From NCBI GenBank assembly GCA_030645955.1, contig JAUSMR010000140.1, forward strand, positions 1 to 20,157: 20,157 nucleotides of DNA, in the 5' to 3' direction. A model generated the notes under the pieces. That model ran no database searches, was not told where the DNA came from, and worked only from the letters and a program-made list of their open reading frames with translations. Source of the stretch: Gallionella sp. (GTDB lineage: Bacteria; Pseudomonadota; Gammaproteobacteria; Burkholderiales; Gallionellaceae). Of this stretch, positions 1-6,860 are shown piece by piece; the stretch's first letter is position 1, and each line of letters starts with the position of its first letter. Both the position numbers and the translations under genes were made by a program.

Positions 1-65
1 GTGATGCCCTCTACCGCGCCAGCGGCGGGGTTGAGAATGGCGGAATCGCGGATTGTTTCGGGCAT
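1..65 (-). CDS. Start of an unidentified leftward gene (partial)
   Basis: An open reading frame begins with ATG at 65 on the minus strand and runs off the left edge. The visible residues begin MPETIRDSAILNPAAG and continue without a stop. An AAAGG-like ribosome binding sequence lies about 6 bases upstream of the ATG. Only 21 codons are visible, so no family can be assigned. The opposite-strand and other-frame readings are no better supported. Confidence 0.45.
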   Translation of the reverse strand, partial: MPETIRDSAILNPAAGAVEGI

Positions 66-320
66 GGCTTACCTTTGTTAAAGCGCGAATCAGGCTGGCG
101 GATCGCGCGGCCGAAGGTGCGCGCAGCACATCACCTACTTATGCGCTCATTCTGCACAATAAAATGCATGCCTTAGCTTGCAGGCGCCGGGGAGGGGTAG
201 TGAGTCGGTAAATGAATTTTGCGCAACAAGTTTAAATCATAGCGATTAAGCCTGTTGCTCTCAGTGCGCTATCGCACATAAGGCGGAAATTTTATGCAAA
301 GCGTGAAGCAGGGTCAGGGT
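66..320. other. Intergenic stretch, no gene seen
   Basis: This lies between the partial gene at the left edge and the first Crp/Fnr-type gene. I see no convincing coding frame. A short inverted repeat, GTGCG-CTAT-CGCAC, sits at 264-277 and could be a small hairpin or an operator half-site pair. No clear terminator with a T-run was found for the regulator gene that ends at 321. Confidence 0.4.
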
Positions 321-1097
321 TTAACCGTGACGGGCGGAGGGAAGTTCCCGGTGATTGCGTGCATCGCACAACAGCAAACGATCGAATTCGTTTTTGACCA
401 CCGTATAGCATTCACACACGCGGGACTCAAGGCCCGACCGGTCAAGTACGGTAATGTGGCCGCGGCGGTAGCGAATGAACCCCGCTTGCTGCAAATGCCC
501 GGCGGCCTCGGTAATGCCTTCACGGCGCACGCCGAGCATGCTGGCAATCAATTCCTGCGTTATGGTCAATTCATTCGAGGGCAATCGATCGAGGGTTGAC
601 AACAGCCAGCGACACAGTTGGTGCTCCACCGAATGATACCGATTGCAGACCGCAGTTTGGGACATCTGTGTAATTAATGCTTGGGTATAACGCAGCATCA
701 ACTTTTGAAATGCGCCTGTACGGCGCCCCCCGACACGATTGAATTCCTCCATCATCAACCGCCCTTTCAGCCGGTAACCGCAGCCCGCAGTCTGCACGGT
801 GGCCCTACTGGGCGTGGTATTGCCGCCCATGAAAAGTGAAATTCCGAGTATGCCCTCATTGCCCACTCCCGCGATTTCGGCCGATGCGCCGTTCTCCATC
901 ACGTAGTGTATTGACAAGATGGCGGTCGTCGGGAAATAGACGTGTTGCAATTGGCCACCGGATTCGTAGATGACTTCACCGAGCGGCATCGTAATCAGTT
1001 CCAGATGAGGGGAGATACGCTCGAATATTTCCGCAGGCAGGGTGGCGAGAAGATGGTTTTGTTTGGGGGTGTGCAGTGTGGGGATAATAGTGACCAT
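321..1097 (-). CDS. Crp/Fnr-type transcriptional regulator (YFPT subfamily)
   Basis: This predicts a cytoplasmic DNA-binding regulator of 258 residues. The N-terminal cupin-like sensor domain spans roughly residues 15-140, with the subfamily signature HVYFPT at about 52-57 and GNEGILG at about 79-85. A helix-turn-helix lies at about 177-215 (TQELIASMLGVRREGITEAA). The start at 1097 is chosen over an upstream in-frame start at 1154 because a GGAGG ribosome binding sequence lies 6 bases before it. The residues that bind cAMP in E. coli CRP and the N-terminal cysteine cluster of FNR are not evident, so the ligand is unknown. A CxCY motif near residues 228-231 is shared with the second regulator at 2091-2804, to which it is clearly paralogous. 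Targets cannot be read from the sequence. Confidence 0.85.
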   Translation of the reverse strand: MVTIIPTLHTPKQNHLLATLPAEIFERISPHLELITMPLGEVIYESGGQLQHVYFPTTAILSIHYVMENGASAEIAGVGNEGILGISLFMGGNTTPSRATVQTAGCGYRLKGRLMMEEFNRVGGRRTGAFQKLMLRYTQALITQMSQTAVCNRYHSVEHQLCRWLLSTLDRLPSNELTITQELIASMLGVRREGITEAAGHLQQAGFIRYRRGHITVLDRSGLESRVCECYTVVKNEFDRLLLCDARNHRELPSARHG

Positions 1098-1173
1098 TTT
1101 CTTGCCTCCAGAGCGTGCTACCGATAGGGTCAAAATAAAGATACAGCGGAACAACGAAGGTCAAGCCTGTAAA

Positions 1174-1778
1174 GGGGACCTCTAAAAATTCACATTTGCG
1201 AGCATTCGCTAAGAGAGTTTCCAGCTTACCACTCTTCCGGGCCTTGCTGACTGATTCCGCATGGGCTTCAGCCCGTAGCGAATCGGCGTCCCCTTGTGGG
1301 TATTTGGGCGAACCCTGAATTTTTAAGGGGCCACCAAATTTGCAAATCCCACTTTGTTGAATGGTGTTTCATCACGCACGAAAGTTGCATAGGTGTTTGC
1401 CTGATTATTGCGTAAGGAATGGGGAGAATTGGTTGTCGGTGTTTGCCTGACATGGTGTGCGCCAGGTACGCTGACAGGCAGGAATTGACGCTTGCCTCCT
1501 CAAGAGTTGCGACATCGCGAACAGTCTCTGCTGTAACGAACCCTTGCAATAATGACAAGTTCCGCTTGCACTAACTCACGATCCAGCCGGGTTTAAAGTC
1601 GTATGGCTAATTATGCAGAACCGGTTTCATCGGCTTATTCTTCCCGGTGAAATGATCAATCGGCAACCCTCTCAAGGAACCGGAATAATGTTTGATTGCA
1701 TCACCACGCTACACGCAATCCCTGTCTGCCAAATCATCTGTAGCGAATGCTCAAAAATCTGGATTTTTAGAGGTTCCC
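1174..1778. mobile_element. 605-bp segment with 38-bp imperfect inverted ends, probable relic of an IS-like element
   Basis: The left end (1174-1211) and the reverse complement of the right end (1778-1741) match at 33 of 38 positions. Both begin GGGRACCTCTAAAAAT and both finish with GAGCATTCGCTA. The interior has no recognisable transposase. Short frames exist (for example 1268-1558 minus, and a leftward frame reading into the left end) but none resembles a known family. The outermost bases resemble those of the MITE at 11196-11336, which suggests ends of one transposon family. No clear target duplication was seen. It could instead be two separate end fragments in opposite orientation. Confidence 0.55.
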
Positions 1779-1870
1779 TTATGTGCGTTATCGAACAGAT
1801 CGTTTCGGAGCAGAGGAGGATGATGTGCATGGGTGTTTGAACCTCCCCCCTAAAAACACCTGAAGTACCC

Positions 1871-1906
1871 AGGCCCGGTTACGGCAATGCCGTCCCGGGC
1901 CTTTTT
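1871..1906 (+). terminator. Rho-independent terminator, plus strand
   Basis: An AGGCCCGG / CCGGGCCT stem, with a further ACGGC/GCCGT stem inside the loop, is followed by TTTTTA at 1902-1907. The T-run places it on the plus strand. No convincing plus-strand gene precedes it. The only candidate is a tiny frame, ATG at 1781 to a stop at 1840, which contains an internal AGGAGG. Confidence 0.7.
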
Positions 1907-1957
1907 ATAGGCGATGTGATCTGCCAACAACGCATGACGACGCTCACGGCGGCAGAT

Positions 1958-2094
1958 AAGGAAACGCAGATTAAATCGTCATTGCGAGGAGCGTAGCGAC
2001 GTGGCAATCCAGAAGTTCGTTTGATATCAAACAACTGGATTGCCACGCTTCGCTCGCAATGACGGATTGAGTGAATAAATTTGCGTTTCCCTAA
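1958..2094. repeat. Large palindromic dispersed repeat
   Basis: This imperfect palindrome of about 137 bases pairs CGTCATTGCGAG and GTGGCAATCCAG on the left with their complements on the right. It centres on the perfect palindrome GTTTGATATCAAAC at 2019-2032. The outer arms (GGAAACGCA and its complement) also match. It abuts the stop codon of the regulator gene ending at 2091 and could fold at the 3' end of that transcript. A partial relative lies at 5896-5980. Confidence 0.8.
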
Positions 2095-2804
2095 GCTCGC
2101 GCAACGACGTGGACGTGCATGTCCTTGACGATCTGGTAACACTGGCAAGCGGCTGCTTCGAGACCACCCCCGTCGAGAATGCTGATTTCGCCACGGTTGT
2201 AACTGATCAGATTGCGTTGGCGCAAGTCGCCGGCGGCCTTGGTAACGCCAACCCGCCGCACACCCAGCATATTGCCAAGAAGATCCTGCGTTAGATGAAA
2301 TTGATTCGATCGCACGCGGTCGCGCGTCATCAGCAACCAACGGGCGAGGCGGGCTTCGACCCGGTGAAAGCGGTTGCACGCGGCGGTTTGTGTCAATTGG
2401 ACTATCAGTTCGTAAGTGTACCGGTACACCTCTCGTTGCAAGAGTGCGTTTTGCTGAAATTCGTTTTGAAAGTGCGCTGTTGTCATGCGCAGGGCCATTC
2501 CGGATCCTTGTACCATGGCGCGAACCGGCGAATCGCTTACCCCAAGCGCCAAGGGGATCCCGAGCATGCCTTCATGGCCGACCAGGCCGACTCCCAGAGC
2601 CTGATGTCCTTCTGCCAACGCGAGCAAAGACACGAGCGAATCGGTAGGGAAGTAAACATGGCGGATCGGTTCACCGGGACGATAGAGCACTTCGCCGAAA
2701 GTCAGCATGATCGGCTCCAGACGGTCAAGCAGCAGCTGATAGTCCTTGCGAGGCAAGGCAGCAAGCAGACTGTTTGCAACAGGAACTCGATACGCAAATA
2801 GCAT
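2091..2804 (-). CDS. Crp/Fnr-type transcriptional regulator (YFPT subfamily), second paralogue
   Basis: This 237-residue predicted regulator has the same architecture as the one at 321-1097. A cyclic-nucleotide-binding-like domain spans about residues 12-130, with HVYFPTD at 49-55 and GHEGMLGIP at 76-84. A helix-turn-helix spans about 171-206 (TQDLLGNMLGVRRVGVTKAA). The ATG at 2804 is preceded by AAGGA about 7 bases upstream. Shared motifs with its paralogue include AACNRFHRVE at about 141-150 and CQCY at 220-223. Neither sequence has an evident cAMP pocket or FeS cysteine set, so the signal is unknown. A large palindromic repeat starts right at the stop codon. The two genes share orientation but are about 1 kb apart and are unlikely to be one tight operon. 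Confidence 0.85.
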   Translation of the reverse strand: MLFAYRVPVANSLLAALPRKDYQLLLDRLEPIMLTFGEVLYRPGEPIRHVYFPTDSLVSLLALAEGHQALGVGLVGHEGMLGIPLALGVSDSPVRAMVQGSGMALRMTTAHFQNEFQQNALLQREVYRYTYELIVQLTQTAACNRFHRVEARLARWLLMTRDRVRSNQFHLTQDLLGNMLGVRRVGVTKAAGDLRQRNLISYNRGEISILDGGGLEAAACQCYQIVKDMHVHVVARA

Positions 2805-3396
2805 TGGTCCATCCTTGGCAGTTCGCAGTCTGGTGTATCCATAGTCGGCAACCGGAGATACAAAATTACCTGTCCGATGTCGAAAACCGATACCGCATTG
2901 GCAGTGCGATCACGCCAAGCACTTTGGCGATTTGCGACATGACGTGAAACTACATCAAGGATTTTCTGCTGTATGTACGCCAGCGCACATTCGGGTTCAT
3001 TACACACGGCGATGTTGATCGATGCCGGCTTGCAGCCCATCAGCCACGGTAAGCTGCGCCTTGTCGAAGCCCATGGCACGCTGTGGTCGGGCACAGGACA
3101 GCTCGATATCCGCGATACGGGCGGGCGAACCGGCATCGGTCGCGGGAAATTGTTCGCCTTATGTGTGACAGCGCACGGTACGCATCAGGTGCAAGGGGTA
3201 TAAACAAAACATCGATGGATGGTCTCGGAATCGGTTGATGTTATGTTGGCCTGAAAAAAACCGGTATGAGTATCTGCCTTCGTCGTTAAGTAAAGAAAAC
3301 CAACGTTGTGGTCGGCGGTGCAATCACTCAAGACTCATGTCCGTATTGGATTCTTTCCTGATTATTTTGGCAAAAACCTTTTTAAGGAGACTCATC
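2805..3396. other. Gene-poor stretch upstream of the DUF3494 gene
   Basis: Apart from the possible gspN remnant, I see no supported gene here. Frames on the minus strand (for example 2702-3136) are low-complexity shadows of the regulator gene and its upstream DNA. The last 150 bases before 3397 are AT-richer and should hold the promoter of the DUF3494 gene, but no box pair was clear enough to call. Confidence 0.4.
2973..3203 (+). pseudogene. Possible remnant of a type II secretion protein N (GspN)-like gene
   Basis: A 76-codon plus-strand frame contains the stretch KLRLVEAHGTLWSGTGQLDI, followed by DTGGRTGIG. The GTLWSGTGQL core resembles the GT(V/L)WSG signature seen in GspN proteins of type II secretion systems. 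Such proteins are usually more than 200 residues long, with an N-terminal membrane helix that is absent here. No other secretion genes lie nearby. If the likeness is real this is a broken fragment. It may equally be chance coding potential. The call rests on memory of the family, not on an alignment. Confidence 0.3.
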
Positions 3397-4314
3397 ATGA
3401 ATTATCTTCAAAAACATTTCTCAGCGAGCCTGATTGCACTGGCCGCGTTATTTTCCACGGCAGGGGCTCAAGCCGCACCACCAGATATGGGTGACGCGGC
3501 CGGCTTCTCGGTCTTGGGTGCCACTGTAACGTGTACCAGCAGCGTGATCGCCGGAGACGTAGGCATCTCCCCCGCGACCGCGTTCACCAATACCGGCTGC
3601 ACGATTGCGGGAGGGATGCCCCCTGCAACCAACATGGCCGCAATTGGGGCGCGCGCTGACTTCCTCGACGCCTACGCTGCAATCAAGTCCGACACTGTCA
3701 CACCTTGCACCGGTACTTTGCTAAGTACGATCACGGGCCCCGTGACGCTGGCACCCGGTGTCTACTGCACCGATGCGGCATTGACGGGGGCGGGTGAATT
3801 GACACTCGACTTGACGGCCAACGGGGGTGGCGACGGAAGCGGGGTCTGGATATTCAAAATCGGTGCAGCCCTGACCGGCACCAACTTCTCGGTGGTCATG
3901 GCCAACGGCGGGCAGCCGTGCAACGTGTTCTGGGCACCGAGCGCGGGCGTGACCATGACGACTTCGGCGCTCAAAGGAAACATCCTCGCGGGTGGCACCA
4001 CTGGGGAGATCACCATGACCGCTGGAACCAACACCTTGGTCGGTCGAGCCTTGGCGAATGTCGCCGTGACGATGACTAATGCCAACGTCATCGGCTGCGA
4101 CGTGCTGCCGGGTCCCGGCGGGCAGCCACCGGGTTCCTCGTCTTGCAAGGACAAGGATTACGATAGGCATCACCATGGGCATGATCATGAAGACGATAAA
4201 CACCATGGACATGACAGAGATGGTCATGATGATGACGGCAAAGGGCATGGATCGTATCTTGACAACCCGTACGATAAGCATGACAGCAAGAGCGGCAAGA
4301 GCGGCAAGAAGTAA
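3397..4314 (+). CDS. Secreted DUF3494 (ice-binding-like) protein with His/Asp-rich tail
   Basis: This is a 305-residue exported protein. The start at 3397 has AAGGAG about 8 bases upstream and opens a signal peptide (lysine, hydrophobic core, AQA|AP cleavage near residue 26). Residues about 30-243 match the DUF3494/ice-binding-protein fold: AAGFSVLGATVTCTSS, AGDVGISP, a central PGVYCTDAALTGAG, SGVWIFKIG, ANGGQPCNVFW and KGNILAG. These form a beta-solenoid in known members. After a proline/glycine linker comes an unusual tail (about 247-305) with 11 histidines, many aspartates and a lysine-rich end. Proteins with this fold bind ice or act as adhesins. The tail suggests metal or mineral contact, which is inference. 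A strong terminator follows at 4335-4360. Confidence 0.85.
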   Translation: MNYLQKHFSASLIALAALFSTAGAQAAPPDMGDAAGFSVLGATVTCTSSVIAGDVGISPATAFTNTGCTIAGGMPPATNMAAIGARADFLDAYAAIKSDTVTPCTGTLLSTITGPVTLAPGVYCTDAALTGAGELTLDLTANGGGDGSGVWIFKIGAALTGTNFSVVMANGGQPCNVFWAPSAGVTMTTSALKGNILAGGTTGEITMTAGTNTLVGRALANVAVTMTNANVIGCDVLPGPGGQPPGSSSCKDKDYDRHHHGHDHEDDKHHGHDRDGHDDDGKGHGSYLDNPYDKHDSKSGKSGKK

Positions 4315-4334
4315 GCCTGCAATCGCGAAGAATG

Positions 4335-4360
4335 AAAAAGGACCCGCGAGGGTCCTTTTT
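4335..4360. terminator. Bidirectional Rho-independent terminator
   Basis: A perfect 11-base stem, AAAAAGGACCC / GGGTCCTTTTT, encloses the loop GCGA. It sits 20 bases after the stop codon of the DUF3494 gene. The A-run on one side and T-run on the other let it work in both directions, so it may also stop leftward transcription from the permease gene that ends at 4534. Confidence 0.9.
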
Positions 4361-4533
4361 CTTGTTGGCACCTTGAGTATGGCAACGCTCATCCTGTTAA
4401 GGGATCGCCTCTATCACTCCTGAGAATCCGCAATGTTCATTTCAGGAGAAATATCTTGGATGTTCCAGCGTGAAATACTCGTTCTAAACGATAAACACCA
4501 TTGAAAGCCGGGAATGATCACGGCATATTCATT

Positions 4534-5592
4534 TCAACTCTTACTATCGCGTGCTGTCCACTCCTGTACCAGGCTGAATCCCACCGCAAGCAGCGTCGGC
4601 CCGATGAAAACGCCGACAAATCCGAAGGCTAGCACTCCCCCCCCCACACCGAACAGAACCAGGATAAACGGCAAGTGGCTGCCGTGGCTGATCAGCAGGG
4701 GTTTCACCACGTTGTCCACGGTGCTGATCAGGAAAAATCCCCACAGCAGCATGAAAATTCCCCATCCCACGGTACCCTGGTAGAACAGCCAGATGGCCGC
4801 GGTGCCCCATATCAGGGGTGGCCCGACGGGAACCACGGAAAGCAGGGAAGTGACTACGCCGAGTGGCAGCGCTGCCGGCACGCCCGCGATGAGGAAACCA
4901 ATTGTGGCCACGAAACCCTGCGCCAGAGCGGTTCCCAGTAGTCCGTACATGACACTTTGCACGGTGTTATTGATGATGCCGAGGACATTCTCCACATGAG
5001 TTCCGGCCACCCGATCCATCGCCACGTTGAGAAAACGCGCCAACGCTGCGCCATCGCGATAGAAGAAGAAACTGACGAAGGCGGCCAGACTCATTTCTAT
5101 GACACCCCGCCCAAGCAGGATACCACCTGCGAGCAGAAAATTCTTGGCGGGTTCCAGCAAACGTTTCGCCAGAGAGCCCCTTTCTTCCGGACTGGTGGCG
5201 ATCAGGTGCCAATACTCAGCGACTGATTCGCCAACTATCGGCACACCCTTGAGCCAAACCGGGGGCTTTGGAGGTCCATTCTCGATGGCCTGCTTGATCC
5301 CATCGTAAAAGGAGGTAACGTTATCGGCAAGGTTGTATGCCACCAGTGCCAGCGGCAGGATAACCACGAGCGCCAGCGATAACGTCATGGTGAGCGCGGC
5401 CATGTTTTGCCTGTCCTTCATCCTGCGCAATAACCAAGCATAAAGTGGCCAGGTCGAGACACACATCACGGCGGCGAGCAGCATCGCGGTCAGGAACGGC
5501 CTCAGCACCAGGAAGCAACCTGCTACCAGAATAAACACGACGGCAAGATGTGCAAAATATTCGAAACGTTTTTCCACGGTGTCGTACCTCAT
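4534..5592 (-). CDS. AI-2E family permease (YdiK/PerM-like)
   Basis: This multi-spanning inner-membrane protein has 352 residues if it starts at the ATG at 5592. A TTG six codons upstream (5610) is an alternative, and neither has a strong ribosome binding sequence. Hydrophobic segments cluster near residues 15-60, 65-95, 145-175 and 205-330, giving about 7-8 helices as in the family. Typical features are the paired N-terminal helices with RPFLTAMLLAAV, the FFFYRDG loop, and the C-terminal block with VVPVGPPLIW, VDNVVKPLLISHG and GVFIGPTLLAV. The family includes proposed autoinducer-2 exporters and Na+/H+ antiporters, so the substrate cannot be told. The gene stands alone on this strand between repeats. 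Confidence 0.85.
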   Translation of the reverse strand: MRYDTVEKRFEYFAHLAVVFILVAGCFLVLRPFLTAMLLAAVMCVSTWPLYAWLLRRMKDRQNMAALTMTLSLALVVILPLALVAYNLADNVTSFYDGIKQAIENGPPKPPVWLKGVPIVGESVAEYWHLIATSPEERGSLAKRLLEPAKNFLLAGGILLGRGVIEMSLAAFVSFFFYRDGAALARFLNVAMDRVAGTHVENVLGIINNTVQSVMYGLLGTALAQGFVATIGFLIAGVPAALPLGVVTSLLSVVPVGPPLIWGTAAIWLFYQGTVGWGIFMLLWGFFLISTVDNVVKPLLISHGSHLPFILVLFGVGGGVLAFGFVGVFIGPTLLAVGFSLVQEWTARDSKS

Positions 5593-5740
5593 CCTGACTC
5601 TGGGAATCAACCCCCCAGTCAGGTATTTTTCAGTGAATTAATAAGTGAATTAATAATAGCGGGCAGTCAATCTGTCCTGCACCCATATTTTCTAGACGGA
5701 TAAGTTAACGTGATTATAGAGTCGGCCATCAAATAGTTTT

Positions 5741-5821
5741 GTAGGCTGGTGGTGAGCAACGCGAACCCCAGCATGTTTGAAGCCACCAAACGCTGGGGTT
5801 CGTGCCTCACCACCAGCCTAC
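5741..5821. repeat. Palindromic intergenic repeat
   Basis: The arms are GTAGGCTGGTGGTGAG (5741-5756) with its exact complement at 5806-5821, and an inner pair CGAACCCCAGC (5762-5772) / GCTGGGGTTCG (5792-5802). The result is an 81-base hairpin-forming repeat in the gap between the permease and the HAD gene. I see no gene in this gap. Confidence 0.85.
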
Positions 5822-5895
5822 GGCATAGCGACCATTTCGATCTGTTTAATGGCCAACTCAATAGTTTAGATTATGCTGGAAAACCATTCAAATCC

Positions 5896-5980
5896 CTAAG
5901 GAGACGCAGAATAAATCGTCATTGTGAAAAGCCTTTAGCTGCGAGCGAAGCGCGGCAGGAAGCGGCGTGGCAATCCAGAA
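5896..5980. repeat. Degenerate relative of the 1958-2094 repeat
   Basis: Starting near 5896 the sequence reads AAGGAGACGCAGAATAAATC, then CGTCATTG, and ends GCGTGGCAATCCAGAA. This matches the left arm of the palindrome at 1958-2094, apart from an internal insertion or divergence around 5926-5965. The right arm is missing. It lies just after the stop of the HAD gene. Confidence 0.65.
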
Positions 5981-5992
5981 TATTTCCGCGCC

Positions 5993-6718
5993 CTAAACAG
6001 AAACCTGCGGTTTGGGAGGTGGCAATCCGACCACCCGGTAGAAATTGCTTAAATCGCTCAGGTCATCAAACACCGCTGTTGCCCCTTCAAAATTCTGGTT
6101 GCGTGTGTAGTGGTTAGTGGTAATAAAAGTGTTGATTCCTGCTGCGAGACTGGAACGCAGACCGTTTTCGGAATCTTCCAGGGCAATGCAGTCGGCGGCG
6201 GACAAGCCCATTTTTTCCAGCACCCAGAAATAAATATCCGGCGCGGGTTTTTTGTGCGGCACGATGTCGCCGCAGCCGTTGGCGGCAAAATAATCCGCCC
6301 AGTTCTTTCCCAGCCCAACTTCCAGCAGGGCGGAAACATTTTCCGGCGTGGTGGTGGTGGCGATGGCAAGTGTGATGCCTGCCGCTTGCGCATCGTTGAT
6401 GAGCTGCTTAATGCCGGGGCGCAACGGGATGTGACCTTCGCGCAGCATGGCGATGTAGTGCGCGGTCTTTACCTTGTGCAGGTGTTTGACGAACTCTTCA
6501 AAATCTTCGGGCCTGGTAAAGCCAGTCAAAAAACTTTCCACGAAGTATTTGATGCGCTCCTTGCCGCCGGTCACCTTGAGCAGCTTGTCGTACAGCGCGA
6601 CATCCCAGTTCCAGTCGAGACCGCATTCCGCAAAAGCCTTGTTGAACGATTTGCGGTGCCCGTCCTCGGTGTCGGCGAGCGTGCCGTCCACGTCGAATAT
6701 GATGGCTTTGATGGTCAT
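5993..6718 (-). CDS. HAD-superfamily hydrolase, CbbY-like phosphatase
   Basis: This 241-residue cytoplasmic phosphohydrolase starts at the ATG at 6718, right before the family core (MTIKAIIFDVDGTL). An upstream in-frame start at 6763 would add 15 residues unlike the family. All four HAD motifs are present: DVDGT with nucleophile D9 and acid D11, TTTTP for motif II, the motif III lysine in HKKPAPD, and ALEDSENGL for motif IV. The helical cap follows motif I, as in the CbbY/beta-phosphoglucomutase subgroup. CbbY proteins remove misfire sugar phosphates such as xylulose-1,5-bisphosphate in Calvin-cycle bacteria. That role is only inferred, since no RuBisCO gene is in view. It lies upstream of repeats and downstream of ffh on the same strand, with 142 bases between. 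Confidence 0.85.
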   Translation of the reverse strand: MTIKAIIFDVDGTLADTEDGHRKSFNKAFAECGLDWNWDVALYDKLLKVTGGKERIKYFVESFLTGFTRPEDFEEFVKHLHKVKTAHYIAMLREGHIPLRPGIKQLINDAQAAGITLAIATTTTPENVSALLEVGLGKNWADYFAANGCGDIVPHKKPAPDIYFWVLEKMGLSAADCIALEDSENGLRSSLAAGINTFITTNHYTRNQNFEGATAVFDDLSDLSNFYRVVGLPPPKPQVSV

Positions 6719-6758
6719 GGTTGAGCGAATATGATCGGTGAGTAAAGAGGCAATATTC

Positions 6759-6841
6759 GCCACGGATTAACACGGATAGCCACGGATAAGTGCGTGGTTT
6801 CATCAGTGTTTCATCCGTGTTAATCCGTGTTAATCCGTGGC
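6759..6841. repeat. Inverted repeat with 19-bp perfect arms
   Basis: The sequence at 6759-6777 is the exact complement of 6823-6841 (ATCCGTGTTAATCCGTGGC), and one more CCGTGTTAAT unit lies next to the right arm. It is a dispersed-repeat type element in the ffh-HAD spacer and may form a hairpin at the 3' end of the ffh transcript. There is no clear T-run, so I do not call it a terminator. Confidence 0.8.
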
Positions 6842-6860
6842 TAAATTCTGATTTGGTTTG

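Noticed and set aside
1268..1558. Minus-strand 96-codon frame inside the inverted-end segment
   Set aside because: It has no ribosome binding site and no family likeness. I keep it as possible debris within the element and not as a gene.
1613..1840. Plus-strand 75-codon frame before the terminator
   Set aside because: It runs through the right inverted end of the 605-bp segment and shows no coding character apart from an internal short frame.
3721..4392. Minus-strand 223-codon frame opposite the DUF3494 gene
   Set aside because: It is antisense to a well-supported gene with signal peptide and ribosome binding site.
4079..4423. Plus-strand frame rich in Met, Thr and Arg over the DUF3494 tail
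   Set aside because: It is a frame-shifted shadow of the His/Asp repeats of the tail and crosses the terminator.
6759..6841. CRISPR-like repeats from the CCGTGTTAAT units
   Set aside because: The units are adjacent or inverted, with no regular spacers or cas genes.
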